Source: Tigriopus japonicus (Eukaryota; Arthropoda; Copepoda; Harpacticoida; Harpacticidae). From it: a DNA stretch of 64,000 nt. A model generated the notes under the pieces. The model saw nothing but the letters and a program-made list of their open reading frames with translations. It ran no database searches and was not told where the DNA came from. Shown here one piece after another: positions 29,666-42,500 of this stretch. The position numbers and the translations under genes were made by a program. Position 1 is the first letter of the stretch, and each line of letters begins with the position of its first letter. The stretch lies in contig CM021314.1 of NCBI GenBank assembly GCA_010645155.1, positions 5,610,616-5,674,615 on the forward strand. The letters run 5' to 3'.

Positions 29666-29844
29666 TCAGCCAGAAGTTCTAGAACTTTGGGAACTGAGGG
29701 TGTTGGCCTTGGCAAGCAACATGTTCTTGATGTCTGCGATGTCCTTCTTCATATCGATGATGTCCTTCTTCATGTCGACGATGTCTTTCTCGACCTTGCT
29801 TACTCGTCCTTTTAACCTTTTCCGCACCATCTGTATGGTTGAAC
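29666..29844 (-). CDS. Putative coiled-coil exon of an unrecognised gene
   Basis: On the minus strand a strong acceptor (TTTGCTTTACATTTAG) ends at 29845. It is followed by an open frame with ATG at 29830 that stops at 29666. The product has a basic start (MVRKRLKGRVSKVEKD) and then an obvious 7-residue repeat: DIVDMKK, DIIDMKK, DIADIKN. This is a classical short parallel coiled coil. A second frame continues open just downstream (to 29491) with helix-like composition (VLELLAETRRLEVL), so the gene may be frameshifted or spliced there. The family is unknown; it could be a remnant of a mobile-element protein. No upstream exon was found. Confidence 0.35.
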
Positions 29845-30499
29845 CTAAATGTAAAGCAAAAATTATTTGATAACTTAAGGGAAATGCGGGCAAAATGTTC
29901 CCGAGTGCTGTCAAGCTTCAGTTCTGTAGTGTTCGAATTAGAGCTCTATGGAGAGTACTGACAGGAGTGTTGAATCGTTGACATATTTGACCTATCAATT
30001 GATTAAAATTACATTAATAGCATTGTTTGTCAAATTTTGACACTTTTTAAATGTTATTAAATCAAAATAAAGTTTAATGAAAGGCTTAAAAATATAAAGT
30101 TTGAATGAGTTTGTCATTGTTAATACTAGTGTGAAGACTATGTACACTTTATGAAACGTATGAAACTATAATCTATTTGCATCTTACGTCAACAAACCTG
30201 AGTGACCTGAAATAAAGCCAATTTTGATTGCATGTAAATTGAAATTAATGTCGAAACAGTGTCATATTTCATTTTTAACTCAAAAAGTTGTTGGTGTTGA
30301 CACCGGTTGCGAAAAATGAAACAGCCAGTGTCTTCGTTAGCAACTCGACACGGACACCTCTAAACTCCGATTCACCTCATCTCAGAAGTCCTCAGGACGA
30401 ATTACAGAAATACAGCTTAAGGCTTGTCATTGTACTAAAATGAGAGGTTATTTCAAAGCAGCAAATGTTCCGTTGAATTTTCATTGTAGTAACTAGGCC

Positions 30500-30739
30500 T
30501 TAAGTGGTATTCTGTAATATATCCTTCGTTGAGTCATCATTGCCTTGCTGGATGTCAAGATCTGACAAAGTCCGTTCGTCCTCCTCTTGCAAGTGTTTTC
30601 CAGCAAAGATAAGCGTAAATTGGTCGGTGGAGAATCCCTCCATGTGTAACACCATGGTCTTTAGGCTGGCGATGGTGCCCAATGGCTCTACCTCCACAGG
30701 AAGGGTCAAGCCGATGAGGGTTCTTACAAAAATCTGCAT
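30500..30739 (-). CDS. Diverged ubiquitin-like ORF (probable decayed polyubiquitin copy)
   Basis: The frame starts MQIFVRTLIGLT and keeps the ubiquitin landmarks in order: EVEP, TI, EG, DQ, LIFAGK (equivalent of Lys48), then ERTLSD and IQ. About half of the ubiquitin positions are retained over 79 residues. Real ubiquitin is almost invariant, so this divergence means it no longer functions as ubiquitin. The C-terminus reads STKDILQNTT and then a stop, with no LRLRGG, so it cannot be conjugated in the usual way. Immediately upstream in the same frame, residues STQLVYLLDRA resemble the STLHLVLRLRGG end of a preceding ubiquitin unit. This fits a tandem polyubiquitin ancestor, possibly retrocopied. 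It may be a pseudogene whose ORF happens to survive, or a small ubiquitin-like protein gene. Confidence 0.55.
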   Translation of the reverse strand: MQIFVRTLIGLTLPVEVEPLGTIASLKTMVLHMEGFSTDQFTLIFAGKHLQEEDERTLSDLDIQQGNDDSTKDILQNTT

Positions 30740-33700
30740 TGCACGATCGAGAAGGTACACGAGTTGAGTCGACAGGAAATTTGCGTTGGGGACCCACGCT
30801 GTTTATTTCCATAGAGGGGGGGGGTCTATTTCAGGACAGTGTGACCAGATGGCTGATTGAAAAGTACCGTGAAAAAGTTCAAATGGTGTTGTTCTCAATC
30901 CCACTTTGGTCTCGATCGGAACAAGTCCGGAATCAAAAGGCTTGATGCTGTCCTCAAGACGTAGATCTGCCAACTAGAGTTTAAATAGTAAAATCAATGT
31001 CAAACAAAAGGTTCTAAGAGAAGCAGGAGGAGTTGACTGGAGAGCATAAGCATAGAACGGAAGCAAGCAAAATTTCAAAAAAGTCTGGGAAAATTGCTTG
31101 TACCTCTCAGAAAAATCTAGAAAAAAGAATGAAAAATTAAATAAAGGAAAGAAGCATTTAGCGCAGAGGGATTTATACATTATGCGGTTGAAACAATATG
31201 TATGTAGTTTATCAGTTGTTCCACGCTGTGAGTATTAGACTAACAGATGATGGACGTATAAAAAAGGTCATTTGCTACTGCAATGAATGAGTTTTTTTAC
31301 ATTACATTTCAAAATGGTGACTAAAAACTAGATTTTTTGGAGAAAAAATTGCTCAAATTTGGTGGCCCTGCTTATCACTGGATCGACCCCCGCTGTTAAG
31401 AATCAGCAATTATCTAAAATACCTGGACACAAGCAACTGTTCAATGTATTTGGATCCCAAGTGATGAATATTATTGTTCGTTGTCGGACGAATGGCATTA
31501 CGAACATCCGTTGTTGCATTTTGTCATTGAACAAATCAAAGATATTAAGCACCGTACGTTCCAGTTTTTCCCAAGATTGTCCCATTGTGCATAGATTTGT
31601 ATTCATACCATGTTTATTCTCAGGGACTAGAAGTAAATGAAACGGGAGTTTTAGCCATTGTGCAATGCTTCTTCCAGAATTTCACTTCAAAAGGTGTCTT
31701 TTTTCTCTTTTACTCTCTATGGAAAAGAGGGTGTGAAATTAATTACCAGACATGACTTGGCCTCTTTCGCGATCTCGATCTCATCATTTCTGGAGAAGAT
31801 ATCAAAACGAATGAAACGTCGAGTTCGTGATGGAATCGAGACCAAATACGCCCATCCATAACGAATAACGCTGCCAAAGGAAACGAGGGACACAACTATT
31901 AAGTTTAAAATGTGCCAGGTCGGATATATGATATCGAAGATTGTGGCAACAGTTATCTTAAAATGATGCTATGACCAAGCTGGATATTTCAAATTGTAAT
32001 CAATATTTGGTACCCCACGTGTCCATGGACAAATTGAGAAATGACACCATCGCCTTTGGTCGATTTGAATAACGGATGTGGCAACAAATTCCATACATTC
32101 AAGCACGACGGATACATGTGTAAACAAAACAAGTTCACTCTTGTTCGCTCCTGCTATCATGGCAAATTGAAGGTCTGACCATAAATGTCATGATTGTGCA
32201 TCGATTCCGTATCATCCCTCCCCCAAAAAGGTATCAGAGAGAAAAAAAAAACAACGGAACCAGCTTGAGACGAACGGCGAATTGAAGCTCGGCCATTGCT
32301 GGAGGCTTTATGAATGGGATTCCAGAGATGTTGCCACTTTGAGCTCATCGAGGAAACACTTCCAACATGACTTCTTTGTGCACGGATGCACAATGTATGT
32401 ACCAAGCACTCTTTAGTTCATTCAGCCAGAAGCGGATTGAGATGCCCGAGCGTTATCTCTTTATCCATCCACTTTTGACATCCCTTTTGCCTTCATAGCT
32501 TCCGTCTTTTTTGTCCACTCTGCCATCCTCACCAGAAAGAATTGGATGAGGCCACGACCCTCTTCCAATCAAAGAGGATGGATTCTCCTCTCCTCAGTTT
32601 TCGGTTTTGAGCTGAAAATTTGCACCTCAAGTTTGCTAAAAAATTTTAGATTTATTCGAGGCGAGGAAGGGATCTTATCTCGTGTGGCCTTAATTGAGGA
32701 TAAGAGTTGTGGAACACATTTGGTAGACGAAATAAAATGTGCGGAGATTGGGCTGCTGATCGTGCCAAGTCCTGATAAGGCATTATTGTTTAGTCCCTTT
32801 GTAGGTGGGTTTTCAGGGCCAGGATAGGGGAGATAATTTTGAGTAATGGAGATGTGAACAAGGAACTTGGGGGCGAGTGGATTTGGTTGGTTTTCTGTTG
32901 TTGTTCCTGTGGCAATTCCCGCTCCTAATGGTTTCAATTCAAATAAACTGAGTAATAAAACTTGATTGTCATTGCCAAATGGATTGTCGTTGGAAAAACA
33001 AAACAGACTGATGGAATCGGATAGGAGGTAATTTGTAATTTTCTATGATTGTTTACGCACATTTCCGTATAGTAGGGCTTTGTTTCATTAAAGAGGTTTG
33101 TCCTTTCTGGTTCTTCGCCTTCTTATCAAGTTTATACGCGAATTCTTGGCCCTTTTCAGCTTGTAATGAGATATCAACTTTCACAAAGCATCTTTTAAGA
33201 GGGTGCAATGTGAGGTTCTTTACAAGGAAAAAATCCATTATCATTGAGGGCAAGTGTCGCAATCAATTGAATGATCGACTAAAGCGCCAGGGACGGTTTC
33301 TGAAAGGAGAAAAACTTTTTGAAGTTCATCTCAGGGTAATATGTTCTAGAAATGGACAGGCCACTCGATCGAACTCAACTCAAGGTTGACTTTGGTGTAC
33401 CATCCTTATATTGAGTCCTCGTTTTAGTTGCCAGATAAGCAGCAGCTCTGAAACAAAATTGTTTTTGTGCATGAGAGACTGGCAAGAAAAACAAACCTTG
33501 ACGAAGAAATCCTCCAACTTAAGCATTGATTTTGTATTCATCACTTGAACTGAGTGACAAACTTGAAGAGTGCAGATCATGTCGTCATTGTTTGTGAAGA
33601 GTCTTTCTTTGTCTTGGAGATTTCTTGATTTGTCATTATGACCATCAGTAACCACGAGAGGAGAAAATTGGCCGGTTCCCGATGATGGGAAACACTCTTG

Positions 33701-36700
33701 GCCTGGTTTTGATTTCTAATGAGAAGGCCCAGAAACAATCAAAGTGCAAGTCAAGATCCACTTGCGATGATGTCCGTTGCAGCACGTCTGTCATGGAGAA
33801 CGAGATGAACAGGAGGCTTTTATTCTCATCATAAAAGTTTATGCCAACAGAGAAACGACCACATTGCATTACCGAGGAGAAATTTGCAATTTTTTTCTCT
33901 GGCTCCTGTTTGAATCTCGGTGTGTGTGCACCAAAATTACGGGCACCTTAGAGTTTGAGTTTCCCTCCTCCGCCCAACCGAAGTCATTGATCAGATAGGA
34001 AACCTCAGTGTTGCCAGTTCAGGCGGTCTTTTTTTCGCGTTAAATCTTGCATGCAGCTTGCCGTAAGGAGCAAAGTCCCAATTAACTAAAGCAATTTGAA
34101 ACGGGTTAGCCTACAGGGTGGTCAGAGTGCAAGTAGCCTCTAAATGATATTGGGTTTTAAGGGGCAGGCAGTTGAGTGCGAATATTTCTCCTCCGGCCTT
34201 TTTATGTGACCGTAGGAGGGAGGTTATTGCCTAGGCCCCTCATTGCAACTCGTATATCCAAATGAGGTTATTGCCCTGATTGCAACCGGCAAAATCATGA
34301 ATGACAGTTCCGACTTCTTATTGTAGGCCACTCATTTCAGGGGCTAACTTTCGAAGTTCGAGCCATTCCAGTTTTGGGCGTATCGTTGGATAAAAAAGCG
34401 AGGCGCCCTCAATTGAGGATGTTTAGCAAAGGAAGCGCATTCCAAGGCTACTGCATGCCACAACTTTTGGCTCTATTACATTGACTTATTGATGATTATG
34501 TCATGAGTTGCGGTTTTGGCTCTGCCTTCAAAAGAAGATTCTTTATTCACAAGGAAGCCTCACTTCCCCTTTCAATTGAAAGGGCTTCCAAAAGCACAAT
34601 TATTCATCAAAGAACCGTCAAATTATCATTTTTCGTCTTTATCGTCCCACCTCTTAATTCTTTCTCATTTCCAGGTGAGATTTGTCCACGAAATGCAATG
34701 CCCTCCATACGTTCGATTTGATTTGGGCTTAGATAGAGTTTTGGGATTTGGTAGTCATGTTTTTAGAACGCCATCCATGTTAGTCTTCTGGGGTTTCCAT
34801 GAGAATCCGCCTTACCTACATGATTCCAATCATGAATCTCAGGCACGATTTGCCTTCAAACGATTTTTAGCGATGCCTACTACTACAACAACACCTCCAC
34901 CATCACTCCACCACAGAGTTATGTGTGATGAAATGATTGTTTTAGCTGGAGCAACTATAGCTTATTAATGCCAACGCTCTAGAATGGGTACACAAAACAT
35001 GCTTGATGCATGCATGCACTTAAGTCGTGAAACCCTCGATATGATACACAGAATAACCAAGAGGAAGGCGGTGACGGGTAATTATGATAAATGGAAACTT
35101 GTTCTCACCTTCATTCCGCAAACGGACTGAAAAGTAGGTTTACCCACATGTACACTCAGGAAATGATGGCAATCACCAATAATAACGAGTCCTAGTTCAC
35201 TAGTTGGGTAATCATGTGAGGTGTATGCAGGATCGTTTTCGCGAGCAAGTCAGGGCCACCAAGTTCACTCGACGGCAGATTCGAGGAAACGTTAGATCAT
35301 GGTTCCCTCAATAATGATTAACCTCAATTCACGTATATTTATGATGGGAACATTTCCGCAAACGACCGAAAAGGTGCTCAAGCTTAATTGGAAATCGTGG
35401 ATTCAATTGAGTAGGACAGGATTTGTTACTTACATCCTGAACTGGCTCGAACTTTCTTTGCTCTCATTCGAAGTTACCCGACCCCAAACGCATGAGACTA
35501 CTATGCTAATTTTTCACTAGTGCGTGTTCGACCCACGTTCAATGAGTGCAAGATTAATAGACAGACACCCTCTGCCTTCACAGATCATCAAGCCCAGTGA
35601 TCTAAATGAGAGAAAAGCTGGGTCTTTTGAATGCAAAGTGATGTCGAACCGGTGATCGGTAATGCAAATGCTCCCCAAAGCCTACTTTCTTTGAGAGAAA
35701 GTTGTACTTGTCTTGATATGGCCCACTGCCCACTTTTTTTATTTGGGTAAGAGGGAAGCGCCCTGGCCCCTTTCAAGTCAATACAAGGAAGCCGGATTTG
35801 ATATAATAAGGAAGTTGAAAAAATCGCAATAAGTGGAGGTCTGACTATCCGACGGATTGGGCTACTTAGGAATGATCCTTGGGATTGATGGCAAGAAAAT
35901 GGATTTTCTAATCTACGCCTAATCTTGCCAAATGACTGGATCCATTTCTGGAGGTGTGAACAAAGAATCACCATCTTCTTCGTGTCAAGGAGTCTTTGGG
36001 ACAGGTTGACAAATTGTCGGCAATTATGACGGAAGGAACCAAAAATGAACCAGCAACCTGCTGCACAAGATGATGATGATCTGATCCTTTTACGAGTCAA
36101 GGAGATAAGGGAGAAGAGAGTACGGTATCGGCAAGGAAGGAAGTTTGAGAATGTCAGGGGTGGTTAAAGTTTCCTTTAGCCAAAAGTCATCTCACCTTGA
36201 CACTCTCGGCTTGCTCCTTATTATCTTTCAAGCCAAGGCAACGACGAAGATGATCTCGATTGCGTATTCGCGCAATCGCTTCCCGCCTCTTGAAATTTGC
36301 ACACACCTCTAAAGACCTTTATGAACAACTCAATTTGTCGCCGAGTCCCAACTTAGAGCAGTCTTTGTTCCCTAATGAGTCTACTTTTATCATTTGTTAG
36401 TTATCTGGCGCGGTCCTTGAGATAGTTTGTTGAATGATGGAGGCAACATTCTTTCCGTGATTGACGAGAAGCCATCCGCGCAGCCTTTAAAAGCTTTGAA
36501 GTTTGTTTGATCTCATAGGCAACAAAATGAAGACAATCAAAGTGATTGAAGCATCTTGATCAGCGTTGGAAGCTTCAAGGGGAACGAACATCGTCAATGA
36601 CTTCATCAACGGATGTGAAGTTCCTGCGAGCAAGGAAAACTTCAAGCCCAGTTAAATCAAGCTTACGTACAAAAAATTAGAGGGGAACAATAATAGATGG

Positions 36701-37447
36701 TCGAAAACTACCCTCAGGCTAAGAAATTGATGATTTTTGTAACCTATTAATGATGCCATAGACTTAAACACATACTTGCTTTTCCCCCCCAAGAAACTAG
36801 TCGTGATCATCTTTTTCTACAAATGATTTTTGAAATTTTCTCTGACAAGACAATGGAGAAAAAACGGCCAATTGTAAACGTCAAACCAGATAGGGACAAC
36901 TCATAATTTCAAGCACATTCCATTATTGTCCAAGTATTTCAGGAACCGGTTATGCCATCTCGACTTTCTTATATCAATGCTCAACTTGGTAGTTGAAAAG
37001 AAAATTTGCAATCCTGTGAGGAGAGCTATTCTGGAATGAGCTTCGTGAGAGCTCTCTAAGTTCGTGTTTTGGCTTGTGGGAGAGCTGGCAACGCCTTGAC
37101 TGTCTGTCTTGTCATGGCCAACTTTTCCCTCTCCACATGATTTAGAGGGGTAATTATTTGTTAGAATGATCCTTTTTCGACGTGGCATGACTTACGGGCC
37201 AAATGGGATTCGTTCGTGTGTGTTTTCACAAACTTGGGGCTCCGAGTTCTTTGTTCCAATGAAATGACTGCCCATTCAAAAAGTGCACTTCGACATGGCT
37301 GCATGCCGATGTTGATGTTGTTTTTTCTCGACGACCCTGGCTTTCGAGATAATTGGGAATTACCAGATCGCTATCAATCTAGTGATAAAGACATAAGTCA
37401 AATGATTCACGCTTGAAGTAAAACATAAAAGAGAACGTCAATATGTT

Positions 37448-37469
37448 GAGAGAGAGAGAAAGAGAGAGA
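37448..37469. repeat. (GA)n microsatellite
   Basis: An alternating GA tract with one interruption (gagagagagagaaagagagag), about 500 bp upstream of the second set of FGD 5' exons. Confidence 0.75.
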
Positions 37470-37961
37470 TAGCGTGCTTTGCGAAGATAAGCATTTCAAT
37501 TCCTATGATAAGCATTTCCCGATTTACCTTGACATTGTCTGAACGATCAGACACTACACTGGTTAGATTCACCTTCAAACCAATATCTGTTAAAGATACA
37601 TAACCTGACGATTATTAAAGAACTTGTTCTTGAATTCACGTCAGTCAGAGTAGGTCATTTAAGACAGTGCACAAAGAGTTGGAAAGTGATCGGGGGCGTA
37701 GGGTTAGCCCGGATCTAATTTGTGAAATGGGTGGGAATTGTGAATACAATCTGTGCGCATAAGTGCCAACATGTGTTTGGTGAAAGCGAGAGTGTCTTGG
37801 GAGTGAACTGATGCAAGATTGGTGGCCTAGGTTCTCTCCCATTATCTTGTGCGGTACAAACCTAGTACAAACCTGGCACAGTTTAGACATGACAAGCATC
37901 AACTAATTTAAGGCGTTTTCCATCTCACTTTGGTGTTCTGGCGCGTTGTTGTGTGGAAACT

Positions 37962-38822
37962 ATGCCCAGCCAAACATTTCATGGGGATTCAATCACGTTC
38001 AAAGAGATCAGAGAGAGCCGAATCCAGGAATTGATCTCCCATTACGAGAAGATCTTTCCACCAGATTCCTTATCCGCTCGCAGGAACATTCCACGGAAAA
38101 TATCGAGCCCTTGTTTACCAAAAACAACAACATTAAGCGAATTCAAGAAAAGCGGCAATTTCAAATCCTCCAGCGACAGTGAATCGTCTCCAGTAACGAG
38201 TGACGTTAAATTTTGGATTGAACCCCATACCCAAAAACGCTCAATTGACCATTCAAAGGGTAATCAAATCCCCCATGTTTAGTACTTTCTGTGTTGTTTT
38301 TACCTCCGGCATTTTTGATCGGGCTCAGTTTCCTTATAACTCAATCAAGAGTTTCACTCATAAATTACTTTTACGAGCCCCATTTCATTTCATAATGTTT
38401 GGCAATCGCTTTGAATTCGCAACAGAAAGATACCTTACGAATTTTCTAGGCCTGAGGCCCAAGTTGGAACGACGGAAGCCCGTAACGGGTCCCCATCCCC
38501 AACTCAAGAAACGACCATTGCAAGTCATCGAGGTAAACCAATCCTCGAATGGTGGACAATCAACGTCATTATCTGCCGACAAAAATCGAATCTCAACATT
38601 GAAAATATTTTTTGAAGAAAAAGACCGGAAAAGCAAGCACGAATCACTGATTCTCAGTGGTCATTATTTGGAAGCCCAGAGCACCCTTCTCCAACCAGAA
38701 AGATTTCCCCTTCCATTGGACAAAACATGCACAAAAGACCGATCCTCATTGGAAAAGTGGGCAACTACCGGACTAAGGTTCAAAAGCAAAGCCATGGCTC
38801 TTCAATTTATTACGTCTTGTGG
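37962..38822 (+). CDS. Probable alternative 5' coding exons of the FGD gene
   Basis: ATG at 37962 opens exon A (37962-38259), which ends at CAAAGG|GTAATC in phase 1. An intron of 190 bp ends at TTTTCTAG (38449), and exon B (38450-38822) continues in phase to TTGTGG|GTAAAT (phase 2). Together they encode about 223 residues, hydrophilic and Ser/Lys-rich, beginning MPSQTFHGDSITFKEIRESR. Exon B leaves in phase 2, the phase required by the acceptor at 39581. Spliced this way the product would be about 1010 residues, against about 1575 with the long 5' exon. I infer a second promoter just upstream. The alternatives are extra internal exons (exon A has no obvious acceptor) or a separate gene. Confidence 0.5.
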
Positions 38823-39581
38823 GTAAATGCTTAAAAAAAGGGGTTAGTTTTTTCACTTTCCGGTCGAGAGTGGAGCGTTTAAAGAGGGAGGAAGAAACTT
38901 TGAGAGACTCTGTTTTTCTGTGCTACGCTTCGCTCGAGGCCAACATGATTTTGAGTGGTTAAATCGATTTGAAGACGTCGATTTTCAATGAGAGATCCCT
39001 TCAAGGCCATCGTTATCCCAGTTTCATAGCTCCAACGAACCTTTGGTTCACGTGACCCGAGAATATCAATTTCGAAACGAGAAGAGATGCACACCTCATT
39101 TAGATATTGAAAAAGCTGAAATTTATTCAATATAACACTTTTTTCAAACAGAAGACCTGGCAGCGAAAGCAATAAAATACGTAAATGAGAAGTGAGGCAA
39201 GTCTAGATGTCAAGGTTGACATATCCTGGACTTTGTTCTCATAACTTGTTAACTAGTCTGGTCTGAAGACCCAATAACCCAATAATTGGTCCTTGCCAAT
39301 CAGATCTACCGTCAATGAAAGAAAAACCCTGAGAAAGAAATACCTCAATCGCTCGAACGTCACGTCAACCGAGCCCATTTCAGAGCAAAGCATTGAATGG
39401 AGAAATTGCGACATAAGAAAATGAAACGCAAAATCAATTCCCATCGCCTCATGATGTTGGTGGTGGTGGTTCGACGAGGCCTTCCTCATTTTGATCCACA
39501 TCGCCTTGACTTTAAGATTTGACATGATTTCGTTTTATTTCTGTAGTCAAAACCCATCGTTTTTTCCTTTCATTCTTTTAG

Positions 39582-42500
39582 ATTCACATCGGACGAGATG
39601 TCAGAGGCTTTGGCGGGGCGATATGGCGATTCCGAAACCGAAAGTGAAGATGACGACGATGATGACCTCATGGATTCGGTTTCGGTTGTGGCAGACAGGA
39701 ATGCCGTGGCTATCGCTTCATTGACCCATACCAAAGACACGGATAGTGGGCGTGGCGAGAGTCCCGAGTCCTTATCCGGAGGTCGGGTCGTTTTAAGGCA
39801 CAAAACCACGGCCAGAGGGCCTCGACCCATCAGTGCCGTGCCTAGCGAATATAGCGATATCAGTACGAGTTCTTGCCGAAGCTCGGATGGAGGTGGAGAT
39901 CATGTGGAGGAGGCCTGTCCTCCCACGCCTATTCTCACTCTTAAAGAATCTTTGATTGAGGAGCCAATTGCGCATGAGGAAGAGGAGGACCATGCCTCAA
40001 AAATGAAACGGGTGCGGATGATCGCCATGGAGCTTCTCACGACTGAAGAGCAATATGTTCAAATCCTCCATCTTATTGACCAAGTAAGTTCTTTGCTCTT
40101 TCAGCTGGTGTTGGAGGATGATATCTGAATTGGAATCGGATAATTCCTTTGTAAAATGATCATTTGTTAGGATTAGTCTTGTTGCGTAAGAGCACCCACT
40201 CTGGTAATGCTGAGACTCAAATCAGATGGGGGTTTGACTTTCGGACTCTTAAACTGTTCATCTCACCTCAAGCATGAAAAATAGCATTAGTTTAGCCTTA
40301 TCTTCTTCAACAACCTTAGAAACTCTAAGATCTTGAAAAGGTAATGCTGATCATCATGGGAGAGAAGAGGTATCAAAGCTCGTCTTTGCACGAAGACCCA
40401 CGTGGTAATTTAGGCGCCCATTAACCCTTGGAGGAATGTTCTTTCAACTGGAAAAGTGATTTTGGCATCTTTTCTGGAGCACCTATTCTTCGGGTAATTT
40501 ATCTCTGAAGATATGGTATTGTGCAAGAGCCTCTTGCTCCAAGCTGATTTCTTTTCGTCGGCCAATTTCTCGCATCTTTCACTGAGGATGCGGTGCACAC
40601 TTGGCAAACAATTAAATCTGAACTAGGGGAGCAATTTTAAGCCTCTTCTTGTGTTCTGCTCATTGAGGGAGGTAGAATATTCTTCCTTGGTATTGAAAGT
40701 TGAAGCTCCTCAAAGAACCTTCGTGGTTGGCTCTTCAAATTTGAGATATATGTAATAGCTCTAAAATCGTTTTATTCAGACCTACCAATTTTTTGCCCTC
40801 TGGTTAGTTTCACAATGAAGAAGAAGACTCGGACTACTTCTCAGCCCATGATTTTGTGGTAACATGAAATAGTTTTTTTTTTCTTACGTTACTAGTTCTC
40901 CAAATAAGTGCATTCTAATGATTACTCCCTGGAGTTTCAAGATGGGTCCATATTTCACCCAAGAGCGTCGTTCTAATGTTAAATTAGCTTTATTTACTTA
41001 GATCTTAGCTTGGCAACGCAATAAAGATTCACGTAAATTGAGGGCCAATGGTTATTAAGCAAAGGTTCATTAACCATCTTCACCAAGTCATTTTAGCCTA
41101 TTAAAATGACAACAGGTTTCATTACTCCTGCCAAGAATCTAAGGAAAATTTTGATGAGCACAGTCAAATTGATTCCGACGATTTCTTTTTTTTTTAAACA
41201 GAAAACAAAAAGAAAGCCTGATCGACGATCAAAAAGCCAAATATCAAGATTCAGGGCAAGAGTCATCTCATTAACGGACGGTATTTTGTTAGAGCCCCCT
41301 ATCTCAAGAAGTTGAGTTGCCACTGTTTCAAAATCATTCGTTTGTGCAACAAGACACTCACTCACTCACTGTTGATCCAAACGTGTGGGCCTAAGCAAAT
41401 CTACAAGTCCTGTTAAATAATCAGTTCCATCCTGTTTACTTATTCCCCTTCAGTGTGTAGAGTCAATGAATGATTTAATGTCTATCCAACTTGGTTCAAT
41501 ATGGACCTCTCAACACCTGCACATTAAAATAAGTAAGTAAAAGAAACCTTGCTTAGCTCGTTGAGGTTTACAGTGATGGTTCTTGTGTAGGTTGTTCAAA
41601 GTTTTCTTGATAATCGACATCACAATTTAATTGTTCAGAAGTCCAAAAAAGTAATCATTGGCAACAAATCTCCGAGTACTTGTTGATTAATAGGCTCATG
41701 TTGCTAGAACAAATATTCACACCCACCCTGAAGCAATACGCAAATGTGTACACCCATGAGTGATGACGACAATCAAGTTCATCCCTCATGAACATGGCAA
41801 ATCCACGTTCCTTTGTCCCTTTTCTTGACAGAAAGTGTACCATTCAGTCTCCAAATTACCGTGACAATGGAATGAATCCAGGGCCATCAAGCAGAGCTGC
41901 TCGTTTCCCTCGAAAGGTCAATTCTATTCTGAATTTTGAAAAGAGCTCCATATTGAGTAGCTTGTGAAATCACCCGGTATCCTGATCGAGGATTAGCGTC
42001 GTATGACGGTCGACGCAACCAAAATGGACTCGAACCTGTCTGGTTTCTGTTTCTCGAAAGGAGTTGGTCGTGGACAAATTGATTTTCTTCCCATCATGTG
42101 CTGCATCATTATGATATGCGAGAACACAAAAGATAGACATCATTCCCAACTTTCTTCAGTTAAATCATGACGAAGCCTCGGAATTGAACGCACCTTGAAC
42201 CAGATCTCTTGTGAAGGATAAACGGCGCTCTTTGTTGATGCTCCACATTTTTTTTCGTTCGGTTGAATTGAGCATGGATAGATAGAGACACTAAGTTAGA
42301 AACCCTCAAAAGCAAACTTTCTTCTCGGATGTCCCGCAAAGTGCTCTGCATACTTCATTACATGCCTAGCATTCTCTATGTCCGGACGATCTTGACGATC
42401 TGTCTAGCGATTACTCTCCACCCTGGATCGCCCATTTTTGTCCTGCTGGGAGAAATTATTCGTCGCTCACCCTGTGATAAATTGATTTAACTTAAGACTT

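Larger units (their letters stand above)
16925..37961. other. Very long intron of the FGD gene (or intergenic if the 5' exon is separate)
   Basis: This 21-kb stretch lies between the long 5' exon and the second set of 5' exons. It contains the tandem duplication at 28991-29393, a minus-strand coiled-coil exon (29666-29844), a ubiquitin-like ORF (30500-30739) and simple repeats (GGTT about 28220-28240; GA 37448-37469). Other open frames, including one of 170 codons at 35588-36100 (-) that opens with TTG and one of 150 codons at 34516-34968 (+), match no family I know and look random. I see no other recognisable exon. Confidence 0.5.

Noticed and set aside
34516..34968. 150-codon plus-strand open frame
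   Set aside because: No recognisable motif; Thr/Pro run near the end is low complexity and there is no supporting start context.
35588..36100. 170-codon minus-strand open frame in the large FGD intron
   Set aside because: It begins with TTG, has no family resemblance or splice context, and its composition looks random.
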